From NCBI RefSeq assembly GCF_011682065.1, contig NZ_VUYU01000007.1, positions 289,991 to 353,990 on the forward strand: a stretch of 64,000 nt of DNA, given 5' to 3'. The translations under genes and the position numbers were made by a program. The notes under the pieces were generated by a model. That model saw nothing but the letters and a program-made list of their open reading frames with translations. It made no database searches and was not told the DNA's origin. Of this stretch, positions 27,353 to 37,708 are shown piece by piece. The first letter of the stretch is position 1. Each line of letters starts with the position of its first letter. Source of the DNA: Massilia rubra (lineage in GTDB: Bacteria > Pseudomonadota > Gammaproteobacteria > Burkholderiales > Burkholderiaceae_D).

Positions 27353-28750
27353 ATGCACAACTACCGCAACGCCGTCATCGCATTCGCCGCAGCTTGTCCC
27401 GCCGTCGTGCAAGCCCAGACCACCGAACAACTGAAGGCCGAACTCGGCGCCCTCAAGGCGCACGTGCAGAAGCTCGAAGCCATGATCGAGAAGGCCGACC
27501 AGGCCAAGGCCGAGGCCAAGGCCAAGGCGCCCGAACCGGACACCTCGGCCGAAGTGGCGCGCCTGCGCGTGAAAAGCGACGCCGCCGACGATGCCATGGA
27601 GGCCAGCGGGCTGAAAGGCTTGAAGATCTCGGGCTACATCGACCCGACCTACATCCGCAACCGCAACGCCGGCACCTCCAGCTTCGTCTTCCTGAACAAT
27701 AACAGCTCGATCAACGGCTCCGGCGAGAGCTTCGGCTACGACAATACCTATTTCGGCAGCGCCTTGCTCAATCTCGACAAGGAGCTCGAAGGCGGCAGCA
27801 AACTGAGAATCTCGCTCATGCCCAGCAAGGGCACGGCCTCCGGCTACAATTTCGGCAACCTGGTGCACGAAGCGTCGGCCTCGATTCCGCTCGGCGACCA
27901 GTCGACCCGCCTGTTGCTCGGCCAGGTTCCCGACTGGAGCGGCTACGAATACATCCCCTCGACCCAGAACAAGCTGCTGACCCACAACCTGCTGTTCGAT
28001 TTTTCGGCCGCCAATTTCTACACCGGCGCCGGCCTGCAGCTGTTGCGCGGCAAATGGGACAGCAAGATCATGTTGGGCAATATGAACAGCGCCCGCGTCA
28101 ACGATGGTGGCGAACGCACGCCCGGCGTGTTCTACCGCGTCGATTACGCCAGGAGCGAATTTTCGGGTTTCGGCATGTCCGGCACCCATGCCGGCTTCGA
28201 TGATGACGATACGGTCGGGCGCCTGGACCTGATGGAGGTTGATGGCTTTTACACGCGTGGCGACTGGAATATCCAGGGTCAGTTAAGCTATGGGCGCCAG
28301 CAGGCCACCGCCGCCAACCGGTATGGCGCGGAGCAGCAGCGCTGGTACGGCTTGTCGTCGCTGGTGTCGTACAAAATCATGCCGCGCCTCGAAGCCATCG
28401 CCCGCCTCGACTACATCTTCAACGGCACGGGCGGCGGCGGGGTGTTCGGAGCGACCCTGGCGCCCGGTTGCCGGGACCTGGCCGGTTTTGCGGCCAACTG
28501 CCCGGACGGGCGCAACGGCTTTGGCCCTGGCATGGTCTTGCGCGGTGGAGAATGGTTCGTGCTCGACCCCACCCGCGGCGCCAATCGCGGCACGCTGTCG
28601 GTGGGCACGCGGTACCTGCTCGTTCCGGGCGTGAGCGTGAAGGGCGAATACCGCTACGACTATGCCACGGCCAGGACGTTCAGGACATTGGACGGACAGT
28701 ACCGCCGTGACAATCAGGTTATCGGCGTATCGACAGTAGTGAGCTTTTAG
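27353..28750 (+). CDS. DUF3138-type outer-membrane porin-like protein
   Basis: A predicted exported beta-barrel protein of 465 residues; recognised as resembling the DUF3138 family of Burkholderiales, whose function is not established. A signal peptide (1-21, ending VQAQ) precedes a coiled coil rich in Lys and Ala (about 25-60), as in several periplasm-spanning porins. From about residue 85 amphipathic strands with aromatic ends dominate (FGYDNTYFGSALLNLDKEL, YFYNADL-like turns) and the chain ends in ...GVSTVVSF, a C-terminal Phe as in outer-membrane proteins. GAGAGGAG precedes the ATG. It lies between potI and puuC in the same direction, so an outer-membrane route for polyamines is a reasonable guess. 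Confidence 0.75.
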   Translation: MHNYRNAVIAFAAACPAVVQAQTTEQLKAELGALKAHVQKLEAMIEKADQAKAEAKAKAPEPDTSAEVARLRVKSDAADDAMEASGLKGLKISGYIDPTYIRNRNAGTSSFVFLNNNSSINGSGESFGYDNTYFGSALLNLDKELEGGSKLRISLMPSKGTASGYNFGNLVHEASASIPLGDQSTRLLLGQVPDWSGYEYIPSTQNKLLTHNLLFDFSAANFYTGAGLQLLRGKWDSKIMLGNMNSARVNDGGERTPGVFYRVDYARSEFSGFGMSGTHAGFDDDDTVGRLDLMEVDGFYTRGDWNIQGQLSYGRQQATAANRYGAEQQRWYGLSSLVSYKIMPRLEAIARLDYIFNGTGGGGVFGATLAPGCRDLAGFAANCPDGRNGFGPGMVLRGGEWFVLDPTRGANRGTLSVGTRYLLVPGVSVKGEYRYDYATARTFRTLDGQYRRDNQVIGVSTVVSF

Positions 28751-28760
28751 GGAGCACGGC

Positions 28761-30248
28761 ATGGGAAACACGCAATGGCACGAACGGGCGGCAGCCTTGA
28801 GCATCGACGGGCGCGCATTCATCGGCGGTGAACGCGTCTGGGCCAGGTCGGAGCAGCGGTTCGATAATCTCTCGCCGATCGATGGGCGCCAGCTTGGCCT
28901 GGTCGCGCGCTGCGACGGGCTCGATGTCGACGCGGCCGTGGCGGCTGCGCGCGCCGCTTTTGAAGACCGGCGCTGGGCCGGCCAGGCCCCGGCCGCCAGG
29001 AAGCGCATCATGATCAAGTTCGCGGACCTGATCCTGGCGCACGCCGAGGAACTGGCGCTGTTAGAGACGCTCGACATGGGTAAACCAATCAGGTACAGCC
29101 AGAGCGTGGATGTGCCGGCCGCGGCCAACTGCATCCGCTGGTACGGCGAGGCGATCGACAAGATCTACGACGAAATCGCGCCCACCGGCGAAAACAGCCT
29201 GGCCCTGATCACGCGCGAGCCGGTCGGCGTGGTGGCGGCCATCGTGCCGTGGAACTACCCGATGATCATGGCCGCCTGGAAGATCGCCCCGGCGCTCGCC
29301 GCCGGCAACAGCGTGATTCTCAAACCGTCCGAAAAGTCGCCGCTCACGGCCCTGCGGCTGGCTGAAATCGCGCTCGAAGCCGGACTGCCGGCGGGGGTGT
29401 TCAACGTCGTTCCGGGCTACGGCATTGAAGCCGGGGCGGCGCTGGCGCTGCACATGGATGTCGATTGCATCGGCTTTACCGGCTCGACCAAGGTCGGCAA
29501 GCAGATCTTGCAGATGGCCGGGCAATCGAACCTCAAGCGCGCCTGGACCGAATTGGGCGGCAAGTCGGCCAATATCGTCTGCGCCGACTGTCCCGACCTC
29601 GATGCGGCGGTGAGCGCGGCGATCGGCTCGATCTACTTTAACCAGGGCGAAAGCTGCAACGCGCCTTCGCGCCTGTTCGTGGAAGCGTCGATCAAGGACG
29701 CCTTCCTCGAAAAGGCGCTGGCGCTGGTGCCCGATTTTGCGCCGGGCGACCCGCTCGACGAAGCCACCGTCATGGGCGCCATTGTCGACGCGGCCCAGAT
29801 GAAAACCGTGATGGGCTACATCGAAGAAGGCAAGCAGGCCGGCGCCAGGCTGCTGGCCGGCGGCGAGGCCGCGCGCACCGACACTGGCGGCTTTTACGTG
29901 GCGCCGACCCTGTTCGACCAGGTCGATGGCTCCATGAGCATCGCGCGCGAAGAAATCTTCGGGCCGGTGCTGTCGGTGCTCGGATTTACCGACATCGACG
30001 ACGCGGTACGCCAGGCCAATTCGACCCAGTACGGCTTGCAGGCGGCGGTGTGGACGGGTAACCTGAACAAGGCGATCAAGACCGCGCGCGCCCTGCGCGC
30101 CGGCACCGTGCACGTGAATCAGTACGACGGCGACGACATCACGGTGCCATTCGGCGGCGTCAAGCAGTCGGGCAACGGGCGCGATAAATCGCTGCACGCG
30201 TTCGATAAATACACCGAGCTCAAAACCACATGGATCCAGATTGGATAA
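28761..30248 (+). CDS. puuC: gamma-glutamyl-gamma-aminobutyraldehyde dehydrogenase-like
   Basis: A cytoplasmic NAD(P)-dependent aldehyde dehydrogenase that fits the aldehyde step of putrescine breakdown. It has 495 residues. The catalytic C299 (NQGESCNAPSRLF) and E264 (WTELGGKSANIV) are present, with IVPWNYPMIMAAWKIAPALAAGN and FTGSTKVGKQIL. VHVNQYDGDDITVPFGGVKQSGNGRDKSLHAFDKYTELKTTW is typical of PuuC/KauB proteins. It starts 10 bases after the porin-like gene and overlaps the next gene by 8 bases, so it is in the same operon. Confidence 0.92.
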   Translation: MGNTQWHERAAALSIDGRAFIGGERVWARSEQRFDNLSPIDGRQLGLVARCDGLDVDAAVAAARAAFEDRRWAGQAPAARKRIMIKFADLILAHAEELALLETLDMGKPIRYSQSVDVPAAANCIRWYGEAIDKIYDEIAPTGENSLALITREPVGVVAAIVPWNYPMIMAAWKIAPALAAGNSVILKPSEKSPLTALRLAEIALEAGLPAGVFNVVPGYGIEAGAALALHMDVDCIGFTGSTKVGKQILQMAGQSNLKRAWTELGGKSANIVCADCPDLDAAVSAAIGSIYFNQGESCNAPSRLFVEASIKDAFLEKALALVPDFAPGDPLDEATVMGAIVDAAQMKTVMGYIEEGKQAGARLLAGGEAARTDTGGFYVAPTLFDQVDGSMSIAREEIFGPVLSVLGFTDIDDAVRQANSTQYGLQAAVWTGNLNKAIKTARALRAGTVHVNQYDGDDITVPFGGVKQSGNGRDKSLHAFDKYTELKTTWIQIG

Positions 30249-31038
30249 TCGCTCCGCGCACCCACGCCTGAAGTACCGGCTGGCCATTTTCGACTTCGAC
30301 GGCACCCTGGCCGACTCGTTTCCGTTCTTTCAGAGCGTGTACAACGCCCTGGCTGACCAGCATGGCCTCAGGCGTATCGAGGGCGACCAGGTGGCGCACT
30401 TGCGCGGCATGAGCACGCGCGAAATCATGCGTCACATCGGCATGCCGGCCTGGAAAATGCCGGTGGTGTCGAAAAGCTTCATCGCGAAGATGAGCGAGAA
30501 CGCGGCCAGCATCGCCCTGTTCGACGGCGTGGGCGCCGCCTTGCGCGCGCTGTTCGAGTCCGGCGTGATGCTGGCGGTGGTGTCGTCCAATTCGGAGCAC
30601 AACGTACGCCGCGTGCTGGGGCCGGAGTTAAGCAGCCTGTTCTTCCACTTCGAGTGCGGCATGTCGGTGTTTGGCAAGGCCTCGCGCATCCGCAAGGTGG
30701 TCAAGCGTAGCCAGGTCGACGCGGCCGATGCGCTGTATGTGGGGGACCAGGGCACCGACGCCGAGGCATCGGCCAAGGCCGGCGTGGCGTTTGGCGCCGT
30801 GGCGTGGGGTTATGCGCCGGCCGAGGCATTGCGCGCGCATGGCCCGGCCGAAGAGTTTGAATCGGTGCCGGCGATGCTGGCGATCTTGTCGGCCGCTGGC
30901 GCAACGCTCAGTACACCTGGGTCGGACGCAGTCCGCGCGCCGCAAAATGCGGGTCGAGCCGGCGCGACAGGCGCCGCAGGTTCAGGGTCGGCACTTGCGG
31001 ATACAGGTGATGTTCGAGGTGATAGGTCAGGTTCATGA
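30241..31038 (+). CDS. HAD hydrolase, phosphoglycolate phosphatase-like
   Basis: A cytoplasmic phosphatase of the HAD superfamily. The frame gives 265 residues from a TTG at 30241 that overlaps the puuC stop; no upstream or near downstream ATG is available before the first motif. Motif I is FDFDGTLAD, motif II AVVSSNS, motif III a Lys in KRSQVD, motif IV YVGDQGTDAEA. The helical cap starts after motif I. Homologues usually end near residue 220; the last 43 residues here (ATLSTPGSDAVRAPQ onward) are antisense to the desaturase 3' end and look like unselected read-through. The substrate is unknown. Confidence 0.82.
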   Translation: MDNRSAHPRLKYRLAIFDFDGTLADSFPFFQSVYNALADQHGLRRIEGDQVAHLRGMSTREIMRHIGMPAWKMPVVSKSFIAKMSENAASIALFDGVGAALRALFESGVMLAVVSSNSEHNVRRVLGPELSSLFFHFECGMSVFGKASRIRKVVKRSQVDAADALYVGDQGTDAEASAKAGVAFGAVAWGYAPAEALRAHGPAEEFESVPAMLAILSAAGATLSTPGSDAVRAPQNAGRAGATGAAGSGSALADTGDVRGDRSGS

Positions 31039-31762
31039 ACAGCGCCGGCACGATCGCTCCGCGCATGGTGCGCGCCTGTTCAAGCGGCTTGCTGCCCGGT
31101 TTGTAGTGCGGCAGCCAGGCCGTCGCCAGCGGATAGAACCAGCCGCCGATCCAGGCCATGGCGCAGTACAGCAGCGGCCCGGTGGTCCAGCGCGTCAGCC
31201 ACAGGGCCAGCAGCACCAGCGCTAGCGAGGTGGCCAGTTCGGCGACCATCCAGCGGCGGTCGCGCGCCGGGCGGATCTTGCGCAACGATTCGCGCCACAG
31301 GCGCGGCAGGTACAGCGGGCCGGCCAGCAAGGCTCCAAGCAGGCTTGCGCGCGCGGGCGCGCCTTCCAGGTCGTCTTCTTCCAGGCAGTGCGCGTGGTGG
31401 TGCAGGTGGGTGTAGCGGAACGAATGCCCGCTTTGCAGCACCAGCACGCTGACGATGAACAGCACCACGTGGGTGACGCGCGCGTCCAGGCCCGCCGAGC
31501 CGTGCGCCACGTCATGCAGGTAGGCCACGGTGACCACGAAGTGCATCAGCATCACGACCGGCAGCGCCAGGTACAGGCCGTGCGCGTAGAGCGCGCCGAA
31601 GGCAGCCAGTGTCAGCAAGGGCAGGGCGGCGAGGACGATGCGCTGCCAGGCGCTGACTGTCAGCAGGTCGTCGTCGAAGACGCCCAGTTGCGGCATGCCG
31701 GCGTTGCGCCGGGTCAGTGATGGAAAAGTGAAGGGACTGCTGACTGCTGTAAAGGCGAACAT
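30908..31762 (-). CDS. membrane fatty acid desaturase family protein
   Basis: An integral-membrane diiron desaturase or hydroxylase. It has 284 residues with about four to six spans. The three histidine boxes are HDVAH (83-87), HLHHHAH (119-125) and, near residue 257, HLEHH. The set and order match fatty acid desaturase/beta-carotene hydroxylase-like enzymes. It follows the membrane protein gene by 8 bases on the same strand, so they are probably co-transcribed and may work on the same lipid. The 3' end overlaps the HAD gene convergently by 131 bases. The lipid substrate cannot be told. Confidence 0.88.
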   Translation of the reverse strand: MFAFTAVSSPFTFPSLTRRNAGMPQLGVFDDDLLTVSAWQRIVLAALPLLTLAAFGALYAHGLYLALPVVMLMHFVVTVAYLHDVAHGSAGLDARVTHVVLFIVSVLVLQSGHSFRYTHLHHHAHCLEEDDLEGAPARASLLGALLAGPLYLPRLWRESLRKIRPARDRRWMVAELATSLALVLLALWLTRWTTGPLLYCAMAWIGGWFYPLATAWLPHYKPGSKPLEQARTMRGAIVPALFMNLTYHLEHHLYPQVPTLNLRRLSRRLDPHFAARGLRPTQVY

Positions 31763-31770
31763 GATGGCGA

Positions 31771-32349
31771 CTACCTGATCAGGTTAATGGAGGACAGTAA
31801 GAAGAACAATCCGACGATCACGGCGGCGACGTCGTCCGCGTGCTCGCGCATGCCCCAGCGCCGCAGCGCCTGGACGATGGATGGATAGACGTGCTGGAAC
31901 AGCGTGAATGGCATGCGCACGAGCGGCCAGCTCATGACCATCAACAGCAGGACATTCGGCCCCACGTAAATGAGAAAGCCGGGAAGGTCGAGCAGGGGCC
32001 GCGCCGCCAGGATCAACAGCACGAACAGCAGCGTCAGTCCGACCCGGTGTCCGCTTAACAGATACTGGTTGCGCGGGCTCATGTTCTCCGGTTGCTGGCC
32101 GAAGACATGCAGCGCCACGCTGAAGCGGCGCGCCGCGTTTTTGGGCATGCCGAACAAGGCCAGCGACAGCGCCGCATGCGCCAGCAGGATCACCAGGTCG
32201 AGCGCCAGGCCGCGCATGAACGAGGTGCCGAGCGCGATCTGGGCCAGCGGCGAGACGATCAAGGCCCACGCCAGCAGGCGGTTGACACGCATCCAGATGA
32301 CCTTGGGCGGCACCAGCGCGCCGATGTGAGGTAAGTGCAGTGCTTTCAT
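31771..32349 (-). CDS. unknown multi-span membrane protein
   Basis: A protein of 192 residues starting at MKALHLPHIGALVPP; an 18-codon upstream extension is less likely. About four hydrophobic segments are seen (LLAWALIVSPLAQIALG, LALDLVILLAHAALSLALF, VGLTLLFVLLILAARPLL, NVLLLMVMSWPLV), plus a last short one at the C-terminus. No family was recognised. It ends 8 bases before the desaturase start, which suggests a shared role in membrane lipid change. It is divergent from the sensor kinase gene. Confidence 0.7.
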   Translation of the reverse strand: MKALHLPHIGALVPPKVIWMRVNRLLAWALIVSPLAQIALGTSFMRGLALDLVILLAHAALSLALFGMPKNAARRFSVALHVFGQQPENMSPRNQYLLSGHRVGLTLLFVLLILAARPLLDLPGFLIYVGPNVLLLMVMSWPLVRMPFTLFQHVYPSIVQALRRWGMREHADDVAAVIVGLFFLLSSINLIR

Positions 32350-32543
32350 GATGGGTCGATGCCTTTGCCGGGTCGTTGCGGCTTGCGCCGTCCTACTCTT
32401 CAATACGCAAGCCGCATGCCACCCGTTCCGCGATTCTAAGTTGCTGTTTTTAAACAGAAAATTAATGACGGGTACGCACGCGCTGTCAACTTGCTATATA
32501 GTTAGCCCGTTGCAACTATCAAGCTGCCTTACACCCGGCCCGC

Positions 32544-34402
32544 ATGGACATCTACCGCGTTTACTATTTTTCCCTGGTGGTCCAGGGCTGCATCAGCCTG
32601 GGACTGGCGGCCTGGCTGTGGGCCAAGGCGCCGCACCAGAGCGGCATCAAGCCGCTGGCGCTGTTTTGCGTCGGTATCGGCTGCTGGGCGCTGGGGCAGT
32701 TGGGCATGCATCTGGGCGAAGACGGCGTGGCGGCGTTGGGCAAGCGCCTGGTCAACTGCGGCCCGATCAACGCGGTGTTTTTCCTGCACTTCGTGTTCCG
32801 CTTCCTGCAGCGCGACCGCCCGCGCCAGCTGCTCGGTATCTATATCCTCGGCCTCGCCACCCTGCTGCTGGTGCAGGTGCTCGACATGGGCACGCTGGCG
32901 CCCTGGCTGGGCTTCGAACGCTATTACTTTTTCCCGGTCTGGGGCTGGATTCCCGGCGTGCTCGTCACCTCGATCAGCGTCTGGGCCTATTTGCTGCTGC
33001 TGGCGGCGTGGCCGAAGGCCGCCCCCAAACAGCGCGGCAAGATCCTGGCGATCTGGTTCGCCGGCGTGTGGGGCTCGGGCGCGTCGCTGATGTTCCTCAA
33101 CGCCTCGCTCGGGATCGATATCTTCCCCTACAGCGTGATCCTGCTGCCCGGCTACGCGCTGCTGCTGGTGTTCGGCATCCTGCGCTACGACCTGATGGTG
33201 GTGAACCTGTGGGCCAACCGCCTGCTGGCCTGGCTGGTGCTGACCGCCATCACGGTGGCCCTGGCCAGCCTGCTCCTGAGCGTGGCCGCGCGCACCGGGT
33301 TTGCGTCGTTGGCAGCGGTGCCCCTGTGGCAGCTCTGGCTGCTCGGCACGGCCATGCTGGCCGTGATGCTGGTGCTGGAAGGCCCGTCGCGGCGCGCCAT
33401 CGAACGGCTGGTATTTCCCGGCGCGCACCTGGAAGCGGGCGTGCTGGCCGACTGGCGGGTGCGCCTGGACGCCGCCAGCAGTTGGCACGATCTCGAACGG
33501 ATCGCCGCATCCACCCTCGGCGCGCACCTGCGCCAGCCGATGCGGGTGGTGCTGGGCGATGCGTCGCCGGGCGATGGCGCCGGCCAGCCGGGCGTGCATT
33601 GCTACCTCGCCCCAGGCAAGGATGGCGAAGCGCCGCACTGGCGCACTGACCTGATGGAGTGGGAAGGCGCAACGCCGAGCGTGACCCGCGTCGGCGAAGT
33701 GTTCGGCGCCCTGCTGGCGGCGGCTGCGGCGCGCCTGGACCAGTTGCTGCGCTACGCGGAGCACGAAAAGGAACGCCTGCAGCAGGCGCACCTGCTGGAA
33801 CTGGGCGGGCTGGCGGCGACCGTGGCGCACGAATTGCGCAATCCCCTCAATATCATCAGCATGGCGGCGGTCATGTCGCCGCCGGAAACGCGCGCCGAGA
33901 TCCGCGCCCAGATCGAGCGCGCCGACCACCTGATCCAGGACTTGCTCAGTTATTCGGGCGAGGTGCGCCTCAATCCCCAGCGCGTGGCGGTGGCCGAACT
34001 GGTGCAACGGGTCGCGGCCGGCCATCCATCCCAGCGAATCGAACTCGATGTGGACGCCGCCCTGTGCCTGCACATCGACCCGATGCGCGGCGAACAAATC
34101 CTCGGCAACCTGATTGGCAACGCCATGGCCATGCTGCGCGGCCGTTCGGACCCGCGCATCCTGGTCGACGCGCGAGCGCAAGCCGGCGGCCGGGTGCTGC
34201 TGCGCGTGTGCGACAACGGCCCGGGCGTGCCGGCCGACCTGGCGCTTGATCTGTTCCAGCCTTTCACCACGCGCCGTCCGGGCGGCACCGGCCTTGGCCT
34301 GGCCATCGTGCGGCGCCTGGTCGAGGCCCACGGCGGCAGCGTCAGGCTGGGCGAGCGGGCCGGCTGGAACTGCTGCTTCGAACTTCTTTTACCAGGTATG
34401 CC

Positions 34403-34406
<4 letters not shown>
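32544..34406 (+). CDS. multi-span sensor histidine kinase
   Basis: The membrane sensor of a two-component system. It has 620 residues. About eight hydrophobic spans occupy residues 1-290 (7TM-type input region, as in other N-terminal 7TM kinases), followed by a short GAF-like or linker stretch. The H-box TVAHELRNPLN carries the phosphorylated H429, then comes the ATPase with DNGPGVP and GTGLGLAIVRRLVEAHGG. Its stop overlaps the start of an NtrC-type regulator by 4 bases. The signal is unknown; the divergent lipid genes are one possible target. Confidence 0.92.
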
Positions 34407-35746
<1,340 letters not shown>

Positions 35747-35749
35747 CCC

Positions 35750-35848
35750 CCGTCGTTCCCGCGCAGGCGGGAACCCAAGTTAGCAACGTAGCCGACGGCG
35801 CGACGAAATTGGGTTCCCGCCAAGGGGCCGCCGAGGCCGGGAACGACG
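35750..35848. repeat. REP-like pair with one altered arm
   Basis: The left arm (35750-35781) carries the standard CCCGCGCAGGCGGG core. The right arm (about 35807-35848) keeps its outer ends, but its core is interrupted by CAAGGGGCCGCCGAGG. It lies between the convergent ends of the NtrC-type gene and panB. Confidence 0.75.
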
Positions 35849-35850
35849 TG

Positions 35851-36711
35851 TCAGAAGCAGTGCTCGACCCCCGGAAAACTGCCATCCTTGACCGCGTTCA
35901 CATACGCGCTCACGGCGGCGTCGATGCTGGTCTGCCCTTCCATGAAGTTTTTCACGAAGCGCGCTTTGCGCCCCGGGAAAACCCCCAGGATATCGTGCAT
36001 CACCAGCACCTGGCCCGAGCAGTCCGGTCCCGCGCCGATGCCGATGGTCGGCACCTTCAGCGCTTCGGTCAACTCCTTGCCCAATGCGCTTGGAATCGCC
36101 TCGAACAGGATGATCGCCGCTCCCGCCGCTTCCAGCGCCAGCGAGTCGGCCTTGAGCTGCGCCGCGCTTTCGATGGACTTGCCCTGCACCTTGTAGCCGC
36201 CGAGCTGGTGCACCGACTGCGGCGTGAGCCCCAGGTGCGCGCACACCGGAATCGCGCGCTCGGTCAGGAAACGGACCGTCTCGGCCAGCCACGCGCCGCC
36301 CTCGATCTTGATCATGTGCGCGCCGGCCTGCATCAGCTGCACCGCGTTGTTGAACGCCGCTTCCGGCGTGCCGTAGCTGCCGAAGGGCATATCGGCGATC
36401 ACCATCGCGCTCTTGTTCCCGCGCGCGACGGCGGCGGTGTGGTACACAATCTCGCCCACCGTCACCGGCAAGGTCGAATGATGTCCATTGCAGACCATGC
36501 CCAGCGAATCGCCGATCAGCAGTACTTCCACGCCGCAGCGGTCCATCAAGGTGGCGAAGCTGGCGTCGTAGCAGGTCAGCATCGTGATCTTGGCGCCCGC
36601 AGCGCGCATCGCGGTCAGCGAAGGAATCGTCACCGCCTTCGTCATCACCGGTTTGACCGGCGCCGGAGTATCGCCGCCCGCCATGTCCTTACCCTGCAGA
36701 TAACCGCTCAT
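35851..36711 (-). CDS. panB: 3-methyl-2-oxobutanoate hydroxymethyltransferase
   Basis: The first enzyme of pantothenate synthesis, which adds a hydroxymethyl group from 5,10-methylene-THF to alpha-ketoisovalerate. It has 286 residues. [50 protein letters not shown] and [22 protein letters not shown] are the family blocks, with the metal-binding Asp in GDSLGM and the catalytic Glu in ILFEAIP. Its N-terminus has a short extra stretch before [13 protein letters not shown]. panC is not in the window. It lies downstream of folK in the same direction, as in related genomes. Confidence 0.96.
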   Translation of the reverse strand: MSGYLQGKDMAGGDTPAPVKPVMTKAVTIPSLTAMRAAGAKITMLTCYDASFATLMDRCGVEVLLIGDSLGMVCNGHHSTLPVTVGEIVYHTAAVARGNKSAMVIADMPFGSYGTPEAAFNNAVQLMQAGAHMIKIEGGAWLAETVRFLTERAIPVCAHLGLTPQSVHQLGGYKVQGKSIESAAQLKADSLALEAAGAAIILFEAIPSALGKELTEALKVPTIGIGAGPDCSGQVLVMHDILGVFPGRKARFVKNFMEGQTSIDAAVSAYVNAVKDGSFPGVEHCF

Positions 36712-36885
36712 AATAGTCCTTTGATATCAAAATGGTCGCAACGGCGCATAGTGTAATGCCATTGGGACGAACGTGCCCATGATGGATCGAAAGCTCACCT
36801 GAGGTGGTCGCCGATGTTTCCCGTCGCGCCAAAAGCAGCGCCGGCCGTGGCGCTCAGCCCCGGAGGTAAGCGGCGCGACGCGCCC

Positions 36886-37233
36886 TCAGCTGCGGAAGAT
36901 GAAGTAGACGGCGCCGACCAGGCATAGCCCGGCCCACACGTAATCGAGTTTGAACGGTTCGCCCATGTAGAACATCGCGAACGGGACGAACACGGTGAGG
37001 GTGATGGCTTCCTGCAGGATCTTCAACTGCGCCAGGCTGTATTGCGTGTGGCCGATACGGTTGGCCGGCACCTGCAGCAGGTATTCGAACAGGGCGATGG
37101 CCCAGCTGACCAGCGCCGCATACCACCACGCCTTGCTCGACATGTTCTTCAGGTGGCCGTACCAGGCGATCGTCATGAAAATGTTGGACAGCACCAGCAG
37201 GCCGGTGGTCTGCACAAAAATCGGAATTTGCAT
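36886..37233 (-). CDS. DMT-superfamily small membrane protein (DUF486-like)
   Basis: An inner-membrane protein of 115 residues with four hydrophobic spans (PIFVQTTGLLVLSNIFMTIAWYGH, WWYAALVSWAIALFEYLLQVP, ILQEAITLTVFVPFAMFYMG, YVWAGLCLVGAVYFIFRS). It resembles the DUF486 family, relatives of small drug/metabolite transporters; substrate unknown. The start lies 1 base after the folK stop, so it is in the pcnB-folK operon. The 174 bases between it and panB hold no gene that can be supported. Confidence 0.88.
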   Translation of the reverse strand: MQIPIFVQTTGLLVLSNIFMTIAWYGHLKNMSSKAWWYAALVSWAIALFEYLLQVPANRIGHTQYSLAQLKILQEAITLTVFVPFAMFYMGEPFKLDYVWAGLCLVGAVYFIFRS

Positions 37234-37234
37234 G

Positions 37235-37708
37235 TCAGTTCAGTCGTTCGATGGCCTGGCCGGCAACGCCCGCCAGGTAGCCGCGCGCCGGGCCATGCCC
37301 TGGCACGTCAATGGAGGGCGCGATTTCCAGCAGCGGCGCCAGCACGAAGGCGCGCTCCAGCATGCGCGGATGCGGCACTTGCAAGGCGGCGCTGTCGATC
37401 CGTTCATCGTTGTAGAGCAGGATGTCGAGGTCCAGGGTGCGCGGGGCGTTGCGGTAGGGCCGTTCGCGCCCGTGCGCCAGTTCGATCGCCTGCAGCGCGG
37501 CCAGCAGGTCTTGTGCGCCCAGGGTCGTGTCGATGCAGGCCACCGCGTTGATGTAGTCGTCGCCCGAGGAGTCGATGGGCGCGGTGCGCCAGGCCGACGA
37601 CTGCGCCAGCAGGCGGCTGCCGGCGAGCGTGGCCAGGCGCGCCAGGGCGTCGGCCACGTTGGCGCGGGCGTCGCCCAGGTTGGCGCCGATGCCGACGTAC
37701 GCGATCAT
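37235..37708 (-). CDS. folK: 2-amino-4-hydroxy-6-hydroxymethyldihydropteridine pyrophosphokinase
   Basis: A cytoplasmic enzyme that transfers pyrophosphate from ATP to the pterin in folate synthesis. It has 157 residues. IGANLGDARANV, SSAWRTAPID, DYINAVACIDT, AIELAHGRERPYRNAPRTLDLDILLYND and PHPRMLERAFVLAPLLEIAP cover the usual blocks. The start overlaps the pcnB stop by 4 bases, the standard pcnB-folK arrangement. Confidence 0.97.
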   Translation of the reverse strand: MIAYVGIGANLGDARANVADALARLATLAGSRLLAQSSAWRTAPIDSSGDDYINAVACIDTTLGAQDLLAALQAIELAHGRERPYRNAPRTLDLDILLYNDERIDSAALQVPHPRMLERAFVLAPLLEIAPSIDVPGHGPARGYLAGVAGQAIERLN

